From assembly GCA_008933805.1 (NCBI GenBank), contig WBUH01000017.1, positions 38,393 to 102,392 of the forward strand: a DNA stretch of 64,000 bases, written 5' to 3'. Shown piece after piece: positions 36,359-45,259 of the stretch (its first letter is position 1; every line of letters begins with the position of its first letter). Both the position numbers and the translations under genes were made by a program. Below the pieces are notes generated by a model, which had not been told where the DNA came from, searched no databases, and saw only the letters and a list, made by a program, of their open reading frames with translations. This DNA is from Bacteroidota bacterium. Its GTDB lineage: Bacteria; Bacteroidota; Bacteroidia; UBA8524.

Positions 36359-37402
36359 ATGACCCAATATTTACTTAAAATGTTTAACAGCGTTAAAAAT
36401 TTTGTTGCCGTGATAGCACTAATGCTTACTGCTATTGCTGCAAACGCACAGGATCCTGAATTTACGCAATTTTACGCAGCCCCCATATACACCAACCCTG
36501 CTTTGGCAGGTACTGCTGCTTGCGACGAAAGGCAAGCCGGCGGACGTATGGTGCTTAACTACCGTAACCAATGGCCCAGCTTACCCGGTACCTTCCGTAC
36601 TTTTGCGGCTTCATTCGACCAACATGTGGACGGAATGAACGGTGGTGTTGGACTTATGGCTATGCGTGATGTGGCCGGTGACGGTTTGCTTACCACTACT
36701 TCGGTAAGCGGTGTGTATTCATACATGGCTTTGTTTGGCGGACGTAAAAGCAGCAAAAGGTTTGCTTTGCGTTTAGCTATTCAGGCAGGTTTGATGCAAC
36801 GTGCCATTGATTTTAACAAATTGCGCTTTAGCGATCAGATTTTACCTAAAAAAGGATTTGTGTTGGATACAAAAGAGTCGTTTCCTAATAACTCAGTATC
36901 GTTCCCTAACTTTTCAGCAGGTGCTTTAATTTACTCTGGATCGTTTTATGCCGGTGTAGCAGTACACAATATAAATGAGCCTAACCAATCGTTTTTCAAA
37001 AACACCGACAGCGGTACTACATTGCCTCGCCGTTATACCGTGCATGCAGGTACAGTAATTCCGTTGAAGAAAACCAAGAAAAACCAAGAGCCCGAAATGA
37101 CCATATCTCCCAATATTTTAATTATGACCCAGCAAAAGTTTTTCCAAACTAATATTGGGTTTTATTTAAATAAAGGACCTTTTGTGGCAGGTTTGTGGTT
37201 CCGTCAAACAGCACCAAACTCTGATGCTTTGATAGCTTTGGTAGGCTTCCGCTACCAACAATTTAAATTTGGTTATAGCTATGATATTACCGTATCGTCG
37301 GCGCGTTCTGCTGCGCCCGGCTCGCACGAAATTTCAGCCTCGGTTGAGTGGTGCGTGCGCAGTTCAAAACGATGGAAAAGATTAGTTTGTCCTGGATTTT
37401 AA
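36359..37402 (+). CDS. PorP/SprF-family T9SS outer-membrane protein
   Basis: This 347-residue outer-membrane barrel of the PorP/SprF family has a signal peptide ending ANAQ and the signature DPEFTQFYAAPIYTNPALAGT, then NYRNQWPSLPGTF. PorP is a T9SS outer-membrane partner of PorK/N, and SprF homologues support export of specific partner proteins. Which one this is cannot be decided. ATG 36359 gives the longest signal; ATG 36380 would also leave a good signal peptide. It is divergent from porU and 72 nt upstream of gldJ, with a TAATTTTG box (37423-37430) between the two. Confidence 0.88.
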   Translation: MTQYLLKMFNSVKNFVAVIALMLTAIAANAQDPEFTQFYAAPIYTNPALAGTAACDERQAGGRMVLNYRNQWPSLPGTFRTFAASFDQHVDGMNGGVGLMAMRDVAGDGLLTTTSVSGVYSYMALFGGRKSSKRFALRLAIQAGLMQRAIDFNKLRFSDQILPKKGFVLDTKESFPNNSVSFPNFSAGALIYSGSFYAGVAVHNINEPNQSFFKNTDSGTTLPRRYTVHAGTVIPLKKTKKNQEPEMTISPNILIMTQQKFFQTNIGFYLNKGPFVAGLWFRQTAPNSDALIALVGFRYQQFKFGYSYDITVSSARSAAPGSHEISASVEWCVRSSKRWKRLVCPGF

Positions 37403-37474
37403 AAAAAATATTTATACTTGCATAATTTTGCTTTAGTGAAAACCGTTTAAAATTAAAGCTGAACACTTAACACA

Positions 37475-38905
37475 ATGATGAAAATAAATAAAATCAGCAG
37501 GTTTGCAGCATTAACAATGCTGGTTGCTGTTTTTTTCGCTTGTAAAAAGCCAAAAAGTGAAACCACCGGTTGGAATTATAATGATACCAAGTGGGGCGGA
37601 GTTCAAAAACTTGAATACGAAGGTCAAGAAAACGGTCCCGGTCTGGTACTTATCCAAGGTGGTAACTTCACAATGGGTTCAACCGAACAGGACGTATTGT
37701 ACGATCACAACAACGTAGAAAGAAGGGTTACTGTTTCTAGTTTCTATATGGATGAAACTGAAGTAACAAACTTCCACTACTTAGAATATTTACATTGGTT
37801 GAACAGGGTATTTGTTGACTATCCTGAAGTTCACCAAAAAGCATTGCCTGATAGCAACTGCTGGCGCAGGAAATTGGCTTACAACGAGCCAATGATGCAA
37901 TATTATTTCCGTCACCCTGCATACCGCGACTATCCAGTTGTGGGTGTTAGTTGGGTACAAGCTACCGGTTATGCTGCTTGGCGTACCGACCGCGTAAACG
38001 AGATGATATTGATACGTGAAGGTATTCACCAAGTGGGTGACCTTAACAACCAAACCAACGAAAACAACTTTAATACCGATGCTTACCTAAACAATCAATA
38101 CGAAGGTTTGGTGAAAAACGATATTAAAGACATTGCTCCGGGTGGAACAACTCGCAAAGTACGTATGGAAGACGGTATCTTCTTACCTGATTACCGCTTG
38201 CCTACTGAAGCTGAGTGGGAATACGCAGCCGTTGGTAACTTGGGTAATACCTTGTATGAAAACGTTAACACCAAGAAAATTTATCCTTGGAACGGTTTAA
38301 CAACCCGTAAAGGATCACCTGAGAAAAATCGTGGTGAGATTCAAGCCAACTTTAAACGTGATGCGGGTGATATGGCAGGTATCGCAGGTAAGTTGAACGA
38401 TAACGGTATATTCACTACCCCTGTAAAAGCTTATTGGAAAAACGACCTAGGTTTATATAACATGGGCGGTAACGTAAGTGAGTGGGTAATGGATGTATAT
38501 CGTCCACTAAGCTTTGAAGACATTGAAGACCTTAACCCATTCCGTGGTAACGAGTTTAAAGTAAAACAAACCGATGCTGACGGATACGTGGATGAGAAAG
38601 ACAGCTTGGGTAGGATTATCTACAAAAACGTTGATCCTGATCCAAACCGTTTGAACTACCAACAAGCCGAAAACAAAGGCTACTTGGATGAGGAGGAATA
38701 TGTTGAGCGTGACCAACGTTACGAATACAGCGTAACCAGCTTAGTAAACAACAAAGCTCGTGTGTACAAAGGTGGTTCATGGGATGACAGGGCATACTGG
38801 GTATCACCCGGAACCCGCCGCTTCCTTGACGAAAACCAAAACTTAGCTACACTTGGTTTCCGTTGTGCAATGACCCGCGTGGGTAACCCATCTGGTAACC
38901 GATAA
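37475..38905 (+). CDS. gldJ: Gliding motility / T9SS lipoprotein GldJ
   Basis: This 476-residue outer-membrane lipoprotein has lipobox VAVFFAC (Cys 23) and a formylglycine-generating-enzyme-like (FGE-sulfatase) fold: IQGGNFTMGSTEQD, PVVGVSWVQATGYAAW, RLPTEAEWEYAA, NMGGNVSEWV, and a C-terminal KGGSWDDRAYWVSPGTRRF then GFRCAM. GldJ, related to GldK, is needed for gliding and for T9SS function in Flavobacterium johnsoniae. GldK is the near alternative. GldJ is favoured by the neighbouring porU and porV, since that grouping is known in Flavobacteriia. The FGE catalytic cysteines are not expected to be active here. A strong terminator follows 21 nt after the stop. Confidence 0.86.
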   Translation: MMKINKISRFAALTMLVAVFFACKKPKSETTGWNYNDTKWGGVQKLEYEGQENGPGLVLIQGGNFTMGSTEQDVLYDHNNVERRVTVSSFYMDETEVTNFHYLEYLHWLNRVFVDYPEVHQKALPDSNCWRRKLAYNEPMMQYYFRHPAYRDYPVVGVSWVQATGYAAWRTDRVNEMILIREGIHQVGDLNNQTNENNFNTDAYLNNQYEGLVKNDIKDIAPGGTTRKVRMEDGIFLPDYRLPTEAEWEYAAVGNLGNTLYENVNTKKIYPWNGLTTRKGSPEKNRGEIQANFKRDAGDMAGIAGKLNDNGIFTTPVKAYWKNDLGLYNMGGNVSEWVMDVYRPLSFEDIEDLNPFRGNEFKVKQTDADGYVDEKDSLGRIIYKNVDPDPNRLNYQQAENKGYLDEEEYVERDQRYEYSVTSLVNNKARVYKGGSWDDRAYWVSPGTRRFLDENQNLATLGFRCAMTRVGNPSGNR

Positions 38906-38926
38906 ACACAATACTTTATATATAGT

Positions 38927-38956
38927 AAAAGGCCGCGAAAGCGGCCTTTTTTGTTT
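38927..38956 (+). terminator. Rho-independent terminator after gldJ
   Basis: A perfect 10-bp stem (38927-38936 with 38941-38950) with a GAAA tetraloop, followed by a T run. Confidence 0.92.
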
Positions 38957-39013
38957 TATACCCGATTCGATTGTTTTGTTTTTTAACATATATTTGTTTT
39001 AAAATTAAACATA

Positions 39014-40216
39014 ATGAATGGAGTTCGTCATGCCGATTTACCGCTTCATTACGGTAAAGTGCCCGATTGGCTATACAAGCGTATGGGATTATTGGGCGGA
39101 GCCATTATTGAGGCAGTGGCACAAGAATATGGTAAGGGGGCAGTAGTATCTCGTTTGAGCGACCCTTTTTGGTTTCAGACGTTAGGTTGTGTGCTGGGTA
39201 TGGATTGGCATTCTTCAGGCATTACTACTTCGGTAATGGGGGCTTTAAAGGGAGCAATCAACCCAAGACATAAAGAGTTGGGGATATACGTCTGTGGCGG
39301 CAAGGGGAAGCAATCAACCCAAACCCCCGCTGAATTGTTGGTGTTTTCTGATAAAACCGGCCTTGATGGTAAAGAGTTGGTTAGGAGCAGTAAACTAACT
39401 GCCAAAGTTGATAACACAGCCATCCAAGACGGGTATCAGATTTATCTGCATACATTTATTGTTACGGACGAGGGGGAGTGGGCGGTAGTGCAGCAAGGCA
39501 TGAACGATGATAATGGAATGGCTCGCAGATATCATTGGCACTCGGCTCAAGTGAAGTCTTTTGTTGAGGAACCGCACACCTTTATTTATGGCCAAAATCA
39601 GGGGCAGATTTTAAATCTTACCGATGTGTTTGCCAATACCACAAAAACAGCAATGCTTGAAATAACCAAAGAGCGGCCTGTGGATGTATTAACAGAAGTG
39701 AGCAAAATTGTAATGCCCCGTCACCATGAGTTGCAGGCAAAGGATGTGGATTTGAAAAGGTTGGGTAGTGTTTTAACATTAGCTCATAATACTGACCTGA
39801 AAAACTTTGAAGAACTATTGATGCTGGAAGGAGTGGGACCTCGCACCATACAGTCATTGGCATTGGTGAGTGAAGTAATACACGGAACTCCATCACGGTT
39901 TAGCGATCCTGCCCGTTTTACATTTGCTCATGGCGGTAAGGATGGACATCCGTTTCCTGTTCCGCTAAAAGTTTATGACGAGACAATAGAGATATTGAAA
40001 AACTCTGTAGAAAAAGCCAAAATCGGGAATACTGATAAGCAGCAAGCATTGAAGAGCTTAACGAAGGTTGCTCAACAACTGGAAAAGGATTTTATACCCG
40101 ATGAAGGCGCGTTTGAAACCGTAATTGAGCACGAGCGAAATAACTCGTATAAATATAGTGGACGAACGGTAATGGGATATGCTAAACCTCCTAAAGGACA
40201 GCTAACGCTATTATAA
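39014..40216 (+). CDS. DUF763 domain protein with helix-hairpin-helix motif
   Basis: This 400-residue protein is recognised as DUF763 from its opening (HADLPLHYGKVPDWLYKRM) and central WAVVQQGMN and RRYHWHS motifs. Near residues 265-285, LEGVGPRTIQSLALVSEV is a textbook helix-hairpin-helix DNA-binding motif. The family is found in archaea and scattered bacteria and has no experimentally settled function that I know of. A DNA-repair or nuclease-related role is suggested by the HhH only. TATATTTG (38989-38996) is its likely -7 box, 17 nt before the ATG, and it stands alone after a terminator. Confidence 0.88.
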   Translation: MNGVRHADLPLHYGKVPDWLYKRMGLLGGAIIEAVAQEYGKGAVVSRLSDPFWFQTLGCVLGMDWHSSGITTSVMGALKGAINPRHKELGIYVCGGKGKQSTQTPAELLVFSDKTGLDGKELVRSSKLTAKVDNTAIQDGYQIYLHTFIVTDEGEWAVVQQGMNDDNGMARRYHWHSAQVKSFVEEPHTFIYGQNQGQILNLTDVFANTTKTAMLEITKERPVDVLTEVSKIVMPRHHELQAKDVDLKRLGSVLTLAHNTDLKNFEELLMLEGVGPRTIQSLALVSEVIHGTPSRFSDPARFTFAHGGKDGHPFPVPLKVYDETIEILKNSVEKAKIGNTDKQQALKSLTKVAQQLEKDFIPDEGAFETVIEHERNNSYKYSGRTVMGYAKPPKGQLTLL

Positions 40217-40223
40217 ACGAATC

Positions 40224-41072
40224 TTAGAAACGTATGCCAAGCACCCCTGTGAACTCTAAGAAAGAGAAATCGTGGTTGGCAATATCAGGAGCGTCATTGG
40301 CTACCAAAACCGAAGGAAGGCTAATATAACCACCCCTTGTTTCCATTTGGAAAAAGAAGCGTTTAAAGCCATTAATTCTAAGGCCGGCTTTACCTGTCCA
40401 AGTGTAACCCGCCATGTGGAAACGGTTGTTTAGTCCTTTACCCATAACTCTTACATCGCTGCGCGGAACTATCCAAACTCCTCCGGTACCCATAGTTGCT
40501 TCCAATCTCCATTTATCTTGTTTTTGTTTCCAGATAGGCAAGGTGTATTCAGCATCAATGGTTACAATGTTTAATCCGTCAGTATGCTCAAATTTCAAGA
40601 ATGAAGTATCAAGATATATCGGGGTTTGTAAGTAGGTGCCTGAAAACCTGTCAGAAGCAGCGTCAGTAATAACCCCCGAAACATTTGCCATTCGGTTGTT
40701 TTGCATTACATACTTCATGTGGTCGTAGCCCAATGATATTGACCAGCGTTTGGTGATGTAGTACCCCATGCGCACATTAAATTGCGGAATGGTAAAAAGC
40801 TTTGGGTTAAGGTATACCAGCGAAGGGTTTTCAGCATGGTCTTTACTTTTTACATCGTACACGGTAAAGTCGTATCCGGGGCCTTTTACATGTATATCAC
40901 TCCGCGAAAAAATACCTCTATTATAACCCCAGTAAAAATAAAACCGACCGGTAAAAGGTTCGCGTGCGGTATCTTTAGGAGCTGCGCCAACACTAGTAAA
41001 ACAAGATAAAAAGAAGAATAAAGAAAAGAATGTTGCTATAACTAAATTACGTGGTGCCAAAATTGTTTTCAA
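40224..41072 (-). CDS. Outer-membrane beta-barrel protein of unknown function
   Basis: This 282-residue protein has a signal peptide (about residues 10-31, ending VGAA) and alternating aromatic/polar strands typical of a small outer-membrane barrel: FTGRFYFYWGYNRG, VRMGYYITKRWSISLGYDHMKY, FTGVLGIRF at the end with C-terminal Phe. I cannot name the family. The start is TTG at 41072, as the first ATG comes only at about residue 100 and would remove the signal. It converges with DUF763, 7 nt apart. Confidence 0.68.
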   Translation of the reverse strand: MKTILAPRNLVIATFFSLFFFLSCFTSVGAAPKDTAREPFTGRFYFYWGYNRGIFSRSDIHVKGPGYDFTVYDVKSKDHAENPSLVYLNPKLFTIPQFNVRMGYYITKRWSISLGYDHMKYVMQNNRMANVSGVITDAASDRFSGTYLQTPIYLDTSFLKFEHTDGLNIVTIDAEYTLPIWKQKQDKWRLEATMGTGGVWIVPRSDVRVMGKGLNNRFHMAGYTWTGKAGLRINGFKRFFFQMETRGGYISLPSVLVANDAPDIANHDFSFLEFTGVLGIRF

Positions 41073-41388
41073 TAGCTTGTTTACTTAACTAAAAGGCGCG
41101 CAAGTTCAATAAAAAAATCAAAACAAAAAGAAATACTTACAGCTATCACTAAACAATATATGAAAAGCTGCCAAATAATTACAGAAAGGGGGTAAAGCTA
41201 AGATAACAAGTACTATACAGATAGTATTTTGGGGCAATAAAACATTAAATAAAAGGTTAGCAAGGGGAGGCCTGCACTAGCAGTTATTCAAATCAGTGGT
41301 TTAGCATTGCTAGCAAAACAACTTTTAGTTAAAAAATAGCCCCGCCATGAAAATTCAAGAGCGGGACCAATTTATAATTACTTGTTCC
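41073..41388. other. Intergenic stretch (316 nt)
   Basis: Nothing like a gene is seen. The right-hand part holds the probable terminator of the SPFH gene (about 41336-41367). The rest is AT-rich and should contain the promoter of the barrel gene at 41072, but I find no exact TAnnTTTG box close to it. Confidence 0.5.
41333..41367 (-). terminator. Probable terminator of the SPFH lipoprotein gene
   Basis: On the minus strand GTCCCGC pairs with GCGGGGC (7 bp with one G-U) around a 15-nt loop, and the second arm is followed by TATTTTTT. It lies 22 nt after the stop at 41389. The stem is short, so this is tentative. Confidence 0.5.
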
Positions 41389-42267
41389 TTAATCAGGCAT
41401 GGTTAAGAACGGCGTCTTACCGTCGGTAATAATAGTTTTTGCATTAGGCGAGGTACAAAGGTCTTTAAATGCTTCAATTTGGTAGTACTTAATTGTAAGC
41501 GGCCCCAGTGATTTGTTTAATAAATCGTTCGCCTCTTTAGTTCCCTCTGCCTCTAAAATACTGGCTTGGCGTTTTCCTTCGGCAGCAATAATTACCACCT
41601 GTTTATCAGCTTCGGCAGCTATTACCGTAGCTTTTTTCTTTCCTTCTGCTTCAATAGTCCTGCGTTCTGCCTCTCTACGTTCTCGGTCAAGTATAAATTC
41701 CATGCGCAACGCCTCTTGCTCGGCTGATAATTTATCCTCAATTGCCTTTGATAGGCTGGGCGGTAGCGTTATACTTTTCATCAAAACCGCTTCAATATTA
41801 AAGCCCCTTTCACTCAAAACATCCATCATTTTTTCTTTAATCTCTTTCTCAATTTTAGCCCTTTCTGAACTGTGCATGTCTTTTGCAAAAAAACGTGCAC
41901 ACACATCTGCCGAAGCCGACCGGAAAACGGGGAGTATCAAGACTTCTTGAAAATCAAGACCAACAGTCTCAAGAATTTTAGGTACTTCTTCTTTTTTAAC
42001 GCTGTACAGGATTGAGATTTCTGATTTGATAGTAAGACCTTCTTTACTTGGCAAACCGGCTTCAATTTGCAGGTTAATAGTCCTTACGGGAACTTTAATA
42101 ATAGTAGAAGCAAAAGGGTTAAAAAACCGTAAACCGGGTGATAGTGTGTTTTTATTCAATCTTCCGAAAGTGCGTTTCACACCAACTTCGTCTTGAATAA
42201 TTTTAGCGCAGCCACTAAATAATAGCGTGGCAGTAATTAAAATGATGCATAGAGTGTTTACTTTCAT
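41389..42267 (-). CDS. SPFH/prohibitin-family lipoprotein
   Basis: This 292-residue protein has a lipoprotein signal with lipobox TLLFSGC (Cys 20), followed directly by a band-7 domain (QDEVGVKRTFGRLNKNTLSPGLRFFNPF; KEGLTIKSEISILYSV). A long charged coiled coil (about residues 170-240, ERREAERRTIEAEGKKKATV) precedes a short tail. Most SPFH proteins use an N-terminal membrane helix. A lipid anchor puts this one on the periplasmic side of a membrane. Related Bacteroidota proteins are annotated as prohibitin-family; the function is unknown. Confidence 0.85.
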   Translation of the reverse strand: MKVNTLCIILITATLLFSGCAKIIQDEVGVKRTFGRLNKNTLSPGLRFFNPFASTIIKVPVRTINLQIEAGLPSKEGLTIKSEISILYSVKKEEVPKILETVGLDFQEVLILPVFRSASADVCARFFAKDMHSSERAKIEKEIKEKMMDVLSERGFNIEAVLMKSITLPPSLSKAIEDKLSAEQEALRMEFILDRERREAERRTIEAEGKKKATVIAAEADKQVVIIAAEGKRQASILEAEGTKEANDLLNKSLGPLTIKYYQIEAFKDLCTSPNAKTIITDGKTPFLTMPD

Positions 42268-42375
42268 ATAGTTGCTGTTTTATGGGTGACTTGATGAAGG
42301 AGACAGTTTCTATAACAAACAACAAAAAAATGCTGGTGTTTTGTGTAACACCAATTTTTTGGAAAGTAGCAAAAT

Positions 42376-43833
42376 TTACGCCAAATAGCTGAATACCAAC
42401 GGCAACCACCATCGGGTGATAAAGTATAAAAGTATAATGCCGAAAATGTTGAGCAGCGACCCTACTTTGAGCATTTCTTTTGAGTGGATATAGCCGCTTC
42501 CGTAAGCGATAGCATTGGGAGGCGTTGCAATAGGAAGCATAAAACCAAACGAAGTAGAAATGGCAATGGGTATGGCAAATAAAATAGGGGATAGCCCTAA
42601 TGATGAACCAATGCCCATGGCAACCGGAATATAAATTGTGGCAAGAGCCACATTGCCCATAATTTCAGAAAGTAAAACGCCTGCCGCTGCAAGCAACGTA
42701 ACCAGTAAATAAGCATCAATGCCTTGTATACTAGCCACCCAATGGCCAACGGTATTTATTATACCTACTGTTTCAACGGCACCGGCAAGGGCAAAGCCAC
42801 CTCCAAACAACAATAGAATCTTCCAAGGCATTTTTTGTACATCGTCCCAATCAATCAGCGCGCCCTGTTTTTCTTTATTTTTTGATGGGATAACAAACAG
42901 TAGCAACCCTGTGATAAGTGCAATGGTGGTATCGTGTAATACCTCAGCACCCAGTTGCTTATTAATGAACTGACGACCCACCCAAAGCAGCACCGTAAAG
43001 GCAAATAAAAGACCTATAATAATTTGTTCATAACTGGTTTTACCCAGCTTTTGCATTTCAGTGTCAATAAGTTCTTGGGTATTACCCAATGATCCTAAGT
43101 TGTTTTTAAGCAGCCAACGGGTAGTTAGGAAATAACAAGCCCCAACCATTAAAATCACAATGGGGACACCCACATACATCCAATCAATAAAAGGCATATC
43201 AAACCCTTGCAGGTTTTTCATAAACCCGGTCATTACCATGTTAGGAGGGGTGCCTATAATTGTGCCAATTCCGCCTATGCTGGCCGCGTAAGCAATACCT
43301 ATCATAATGGAACAGGAGAAGTTCCTGAATCCTTTTTGAGAGGTTGCTTCAGCGCCTAAAGTGCCTTCAACTAATTTTATTACTGATAATCCTATGGGCA
43401 GCATCATTACCGTTGTGGCAGTATTGCTAATCCACATACTGATAAAGGCGGTAGCAATCATAAAGCCTAATACAATGCCGTTGGCATTGGTGCCTGTAAC
43501 CTTTAGTATGTTGAGGGCAATACGGCGGTGTAAATCCCATTTTTCCATAGCAATGGCTATGATAAAGCCTCCCATGAACAGAAAAATTACAGGGTCGCCA
43601 TAATTGGCGGCAGTATTTTTTAACGTGCCGTTGCCGATGGCAGGTAATAGTATTAATGGTAACAACGATGTAGCCCCTATGGGTGCAGCTTCCAGTATCC
43701 ACCACAAAATAAGCCATGCTGCAACGCCCAGTGTACGGATGGTAAGCGGTTCAGCCGCGTGGGGCGCACAAAACAGGCAAATAATAAATGCGAGGGGGCC
43801 GGATAGTAGTTTTAGGCGTTGCGACCAGTTCAT
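42376..43833 (-). CDS. SLC13/DASS-family sodium:anion (dicarboxylate or sulfate) symporter
   Basis: This 485-residue inner-membrane protein has about 11 hydrophobic segments. The first Na+/substrate motif SNTATTVMMLPIG (near residue 145) is intact. The second, symmetry-related one near the C-terminus is degenerate (GNVALATIYIPVAMG). It contains PPNAIAYGSGYI, typical of the family. Members import di- or tricarboxylates, or sulfate, with Na+; the substrate is not determined. ATG 43833. The upstream TACTTTCG (minus strand, about 43888-43881) is one mismatch from the -7 consensus. Confidence 0.9.
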   Translation of the reverse strand: MNWSQRLKLLSGPLAFIICLFCAPHAAEPLTIRTLGVAAWLILWWILEAAPIGATSLLPLILLPAIGNGTLKNTAANYGDPVIFLFMGGFIIAIAMEKWDLHRRIALNILKVTGTNANGIVLGFMIATAFISMWISNTATTVMMLPIGLSVIKLVEGTLGAEATSQKGFRNFSCSIMIGIAYAASIGGIGTIIGTPPNMVMTGFMKNLQGFDMPFIDWMYVGVPIVILMVGACYFLTTRWLLKNNLGSLGNTQELIDTEMQKLGKTSYEQIIIGLLFAFTVLLWVGRQFINKQLGAEVLHDTTIALITGLLLFVIPSKNKEKQGALIDWDDVQKMPWKILLLFGGGFALAGAVETVGIINTVGHWVASIQGIDAYLLVTLLAAAGVLLSEIMGNVALATIYIPVAMGIGSSLGLSPILFAIPIAISTSFGFMLPIATPPNAIAYGSGYIHSKEMLKVGSLLNIFGIILLYFITRWWLPLVFSYLA

Positions 43834-43901
43834 TTAACTGCAAGTAAATGATTTGCTTTGACTTTTGGGTAAATGGGCAACGGCGAAAGTATTAAAAACA
43901 A

Positions 43902-43932
43902 AAAGAGCGACGTGTATAACACGCCGCTCTTT
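43902..43932. terminator. Hairpin terminator downstream of sucC
   Basis: An 8-bp outer stem (AAAGAGCG with CGCTCTTT) continues, after one mismatch, into a 5-bp inner stem with a 3-nt loop. It lies 23 nt beyond the sucC stop on the minus strand and is followed there by a T-rich run. Confidence 0.75.
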
Positions 43933-43954
43933 GTATAAGTTGTATCTGTAAAGA

Positions 43955-45175
43955 TTACTTGGCTTCGCTCATCACTTGTTTCACAAGTGCAGCAGCTTCT
44001 TTAAGCTGGATAGCCGAGAATACTTTTAGACCTGAATCGTCGATAATCTTTTTAGCTTCTTCAGCGTTGGTTCCTTGCAAACGAACGATGATTGGCACAG
44101 GAATATCACCTATTTTTTTGTAGGCTTCAACCACACCCAAAGCAACACGGTCGCAACGTACAATACCACCAAAGATATTAATCAAAATGGCTTTTACGTT
44201 AGGGTCTTTCAAAATGATACGGAAACCGGCTTCAACGGTTTGTGCGTTTGCACCACCGCCTACGTCAAGGAAGTTAGCAGGTTCACCGCCTGAAAGTTTG
44301 ATAATATCCATGGTAGCCATCGCCAAACCTGCACCGTTTACCATGCAACCAACGTTACCGTCAAGTTTCACATAGTTAAGGTTACTTTCTTTAGCTTCCA
44401 CTTCCATTGGGTCTTCTTCGCTAACATCGCGCAATGCTTCAAAATCTTTGTGACGGTACAAAGCGTTCTCGTCAAGATTTACTTTAGCATCTACTGCAAT
44501 AATTTTATCGTCAGAAGTTTTTAGCACAGGGTTAATTTCAAACATGGCAGAGTCAGTATTGTCATAAGCCGCATAAAGGGCTTTCACAAACTTCACCATT
44601 TGTTTGTAAGCTTCGCCGCTAACGCCCAAGTTAAAGGCAATTTTGCGAGCTTGAAACTCTTGCAAACCTACTTTAGGGTCTACAAATTCTTTGTTAATTT
44701 TTTCAGGGGTATCGTGTGCCACCTGTTCAATATCCATACCGCCTTCGGTAGTATATACAATCACGTTTTGGCCGCTGGCACGGTCAAGCAATACGCTCAT
44801 GTAGTATTCTTTGGTTTCGCTTGGGCCGGGGTAGTAAACGTCTTGTGCAATCAACACTTTGTTTACCACTTTACCTTTAGGGCCTGTTTGGATGGTTACC
44901 AAAGTACCGCCCAATAGGTTGGTAGCAATCGTTTTTGCGTCTTCAAGAGTTTTGGCTACTGCCACTCCTTTTTGATCGTTTCCGATAACACGGCCTTTAC
45001 CGCGACCACCTGCGTGTATTTGCGCCTTTAGCACCACAAAGGGGCTTCCGGTAGCTTCCTGCATTTTCTTTGCAGCTTCAACAGCCTGTTCGGGGGTATC
45101 GGCCACTATGCCTTCTTGCACAGCTACGCCGTATTTTTTAAGGATTTCCTTTGCCTGATACTCGTGAATATTCAT
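43955..45175 (-). CDS. sucC: Succinate--CoA ligase (ADP-forming) beta subunit
   Basis: This 406-residue TCA-cycle enzyme subunit has an ATP-grasp fold (N-terminal [22 protein letters not shown], then [15 protein letters not shown] near residue 50) and a C-terminal CoA-ligase domain ([19 protein letters not shown]). The family motif [25 protein letters not shown] is present. With the alpha subunit it interconverts succinyl-CoA and succinate with ATP or GTP. sucD is not adjacent in this window. TATTTTCG (minus strand, 45214-45207), one mismatch from the -7 consensus, lies 31 nt upstream. Confidence 0.96.
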   Translation of the reverse strand: MNIHEYQAKEILKKYGVAVQEGIVADTPEQAVEAAKKMQEATGSPFVVLKAQIHAGGRGKGRVIGNDQKGVAVAKTLEDAKTIATNLLGGTLVTIQTGPKGKVVNKVLIAQDVYYPGPSETKEYYMSVLLDRASGQNVIVYTTEGGMDIEQVAHDTPEKINKEFVDPKVGLQEFQARKIAFNLGVSGEAYKQMVKFVKALYAAYDNTDSAMFEINPVLKTSDDKIIAVDAKVNLDENALYRHKDFEALRDVSEEDPMEVEAKESNLNYVKLDGNVGCMVNGAGLAMATMDIIKLSGGEPANFLDVGGGANAQTVEAGFRIILKDPNVKAILINIFGGIVRCDRVALGVVEAYKKIGDIPVPIIVRLQGTNAEEAKKIIDDSGLKVFSAIQLKEAAALVKQVMSEAK

Positions 45176-45259
45176 TTCGTGGTATTTTGTTGCTTAAATG
45201 TCCGCGCGAAAATAGCAGAATATTATTCAATAGACAATACACTGCGCGGGTATATTCTC

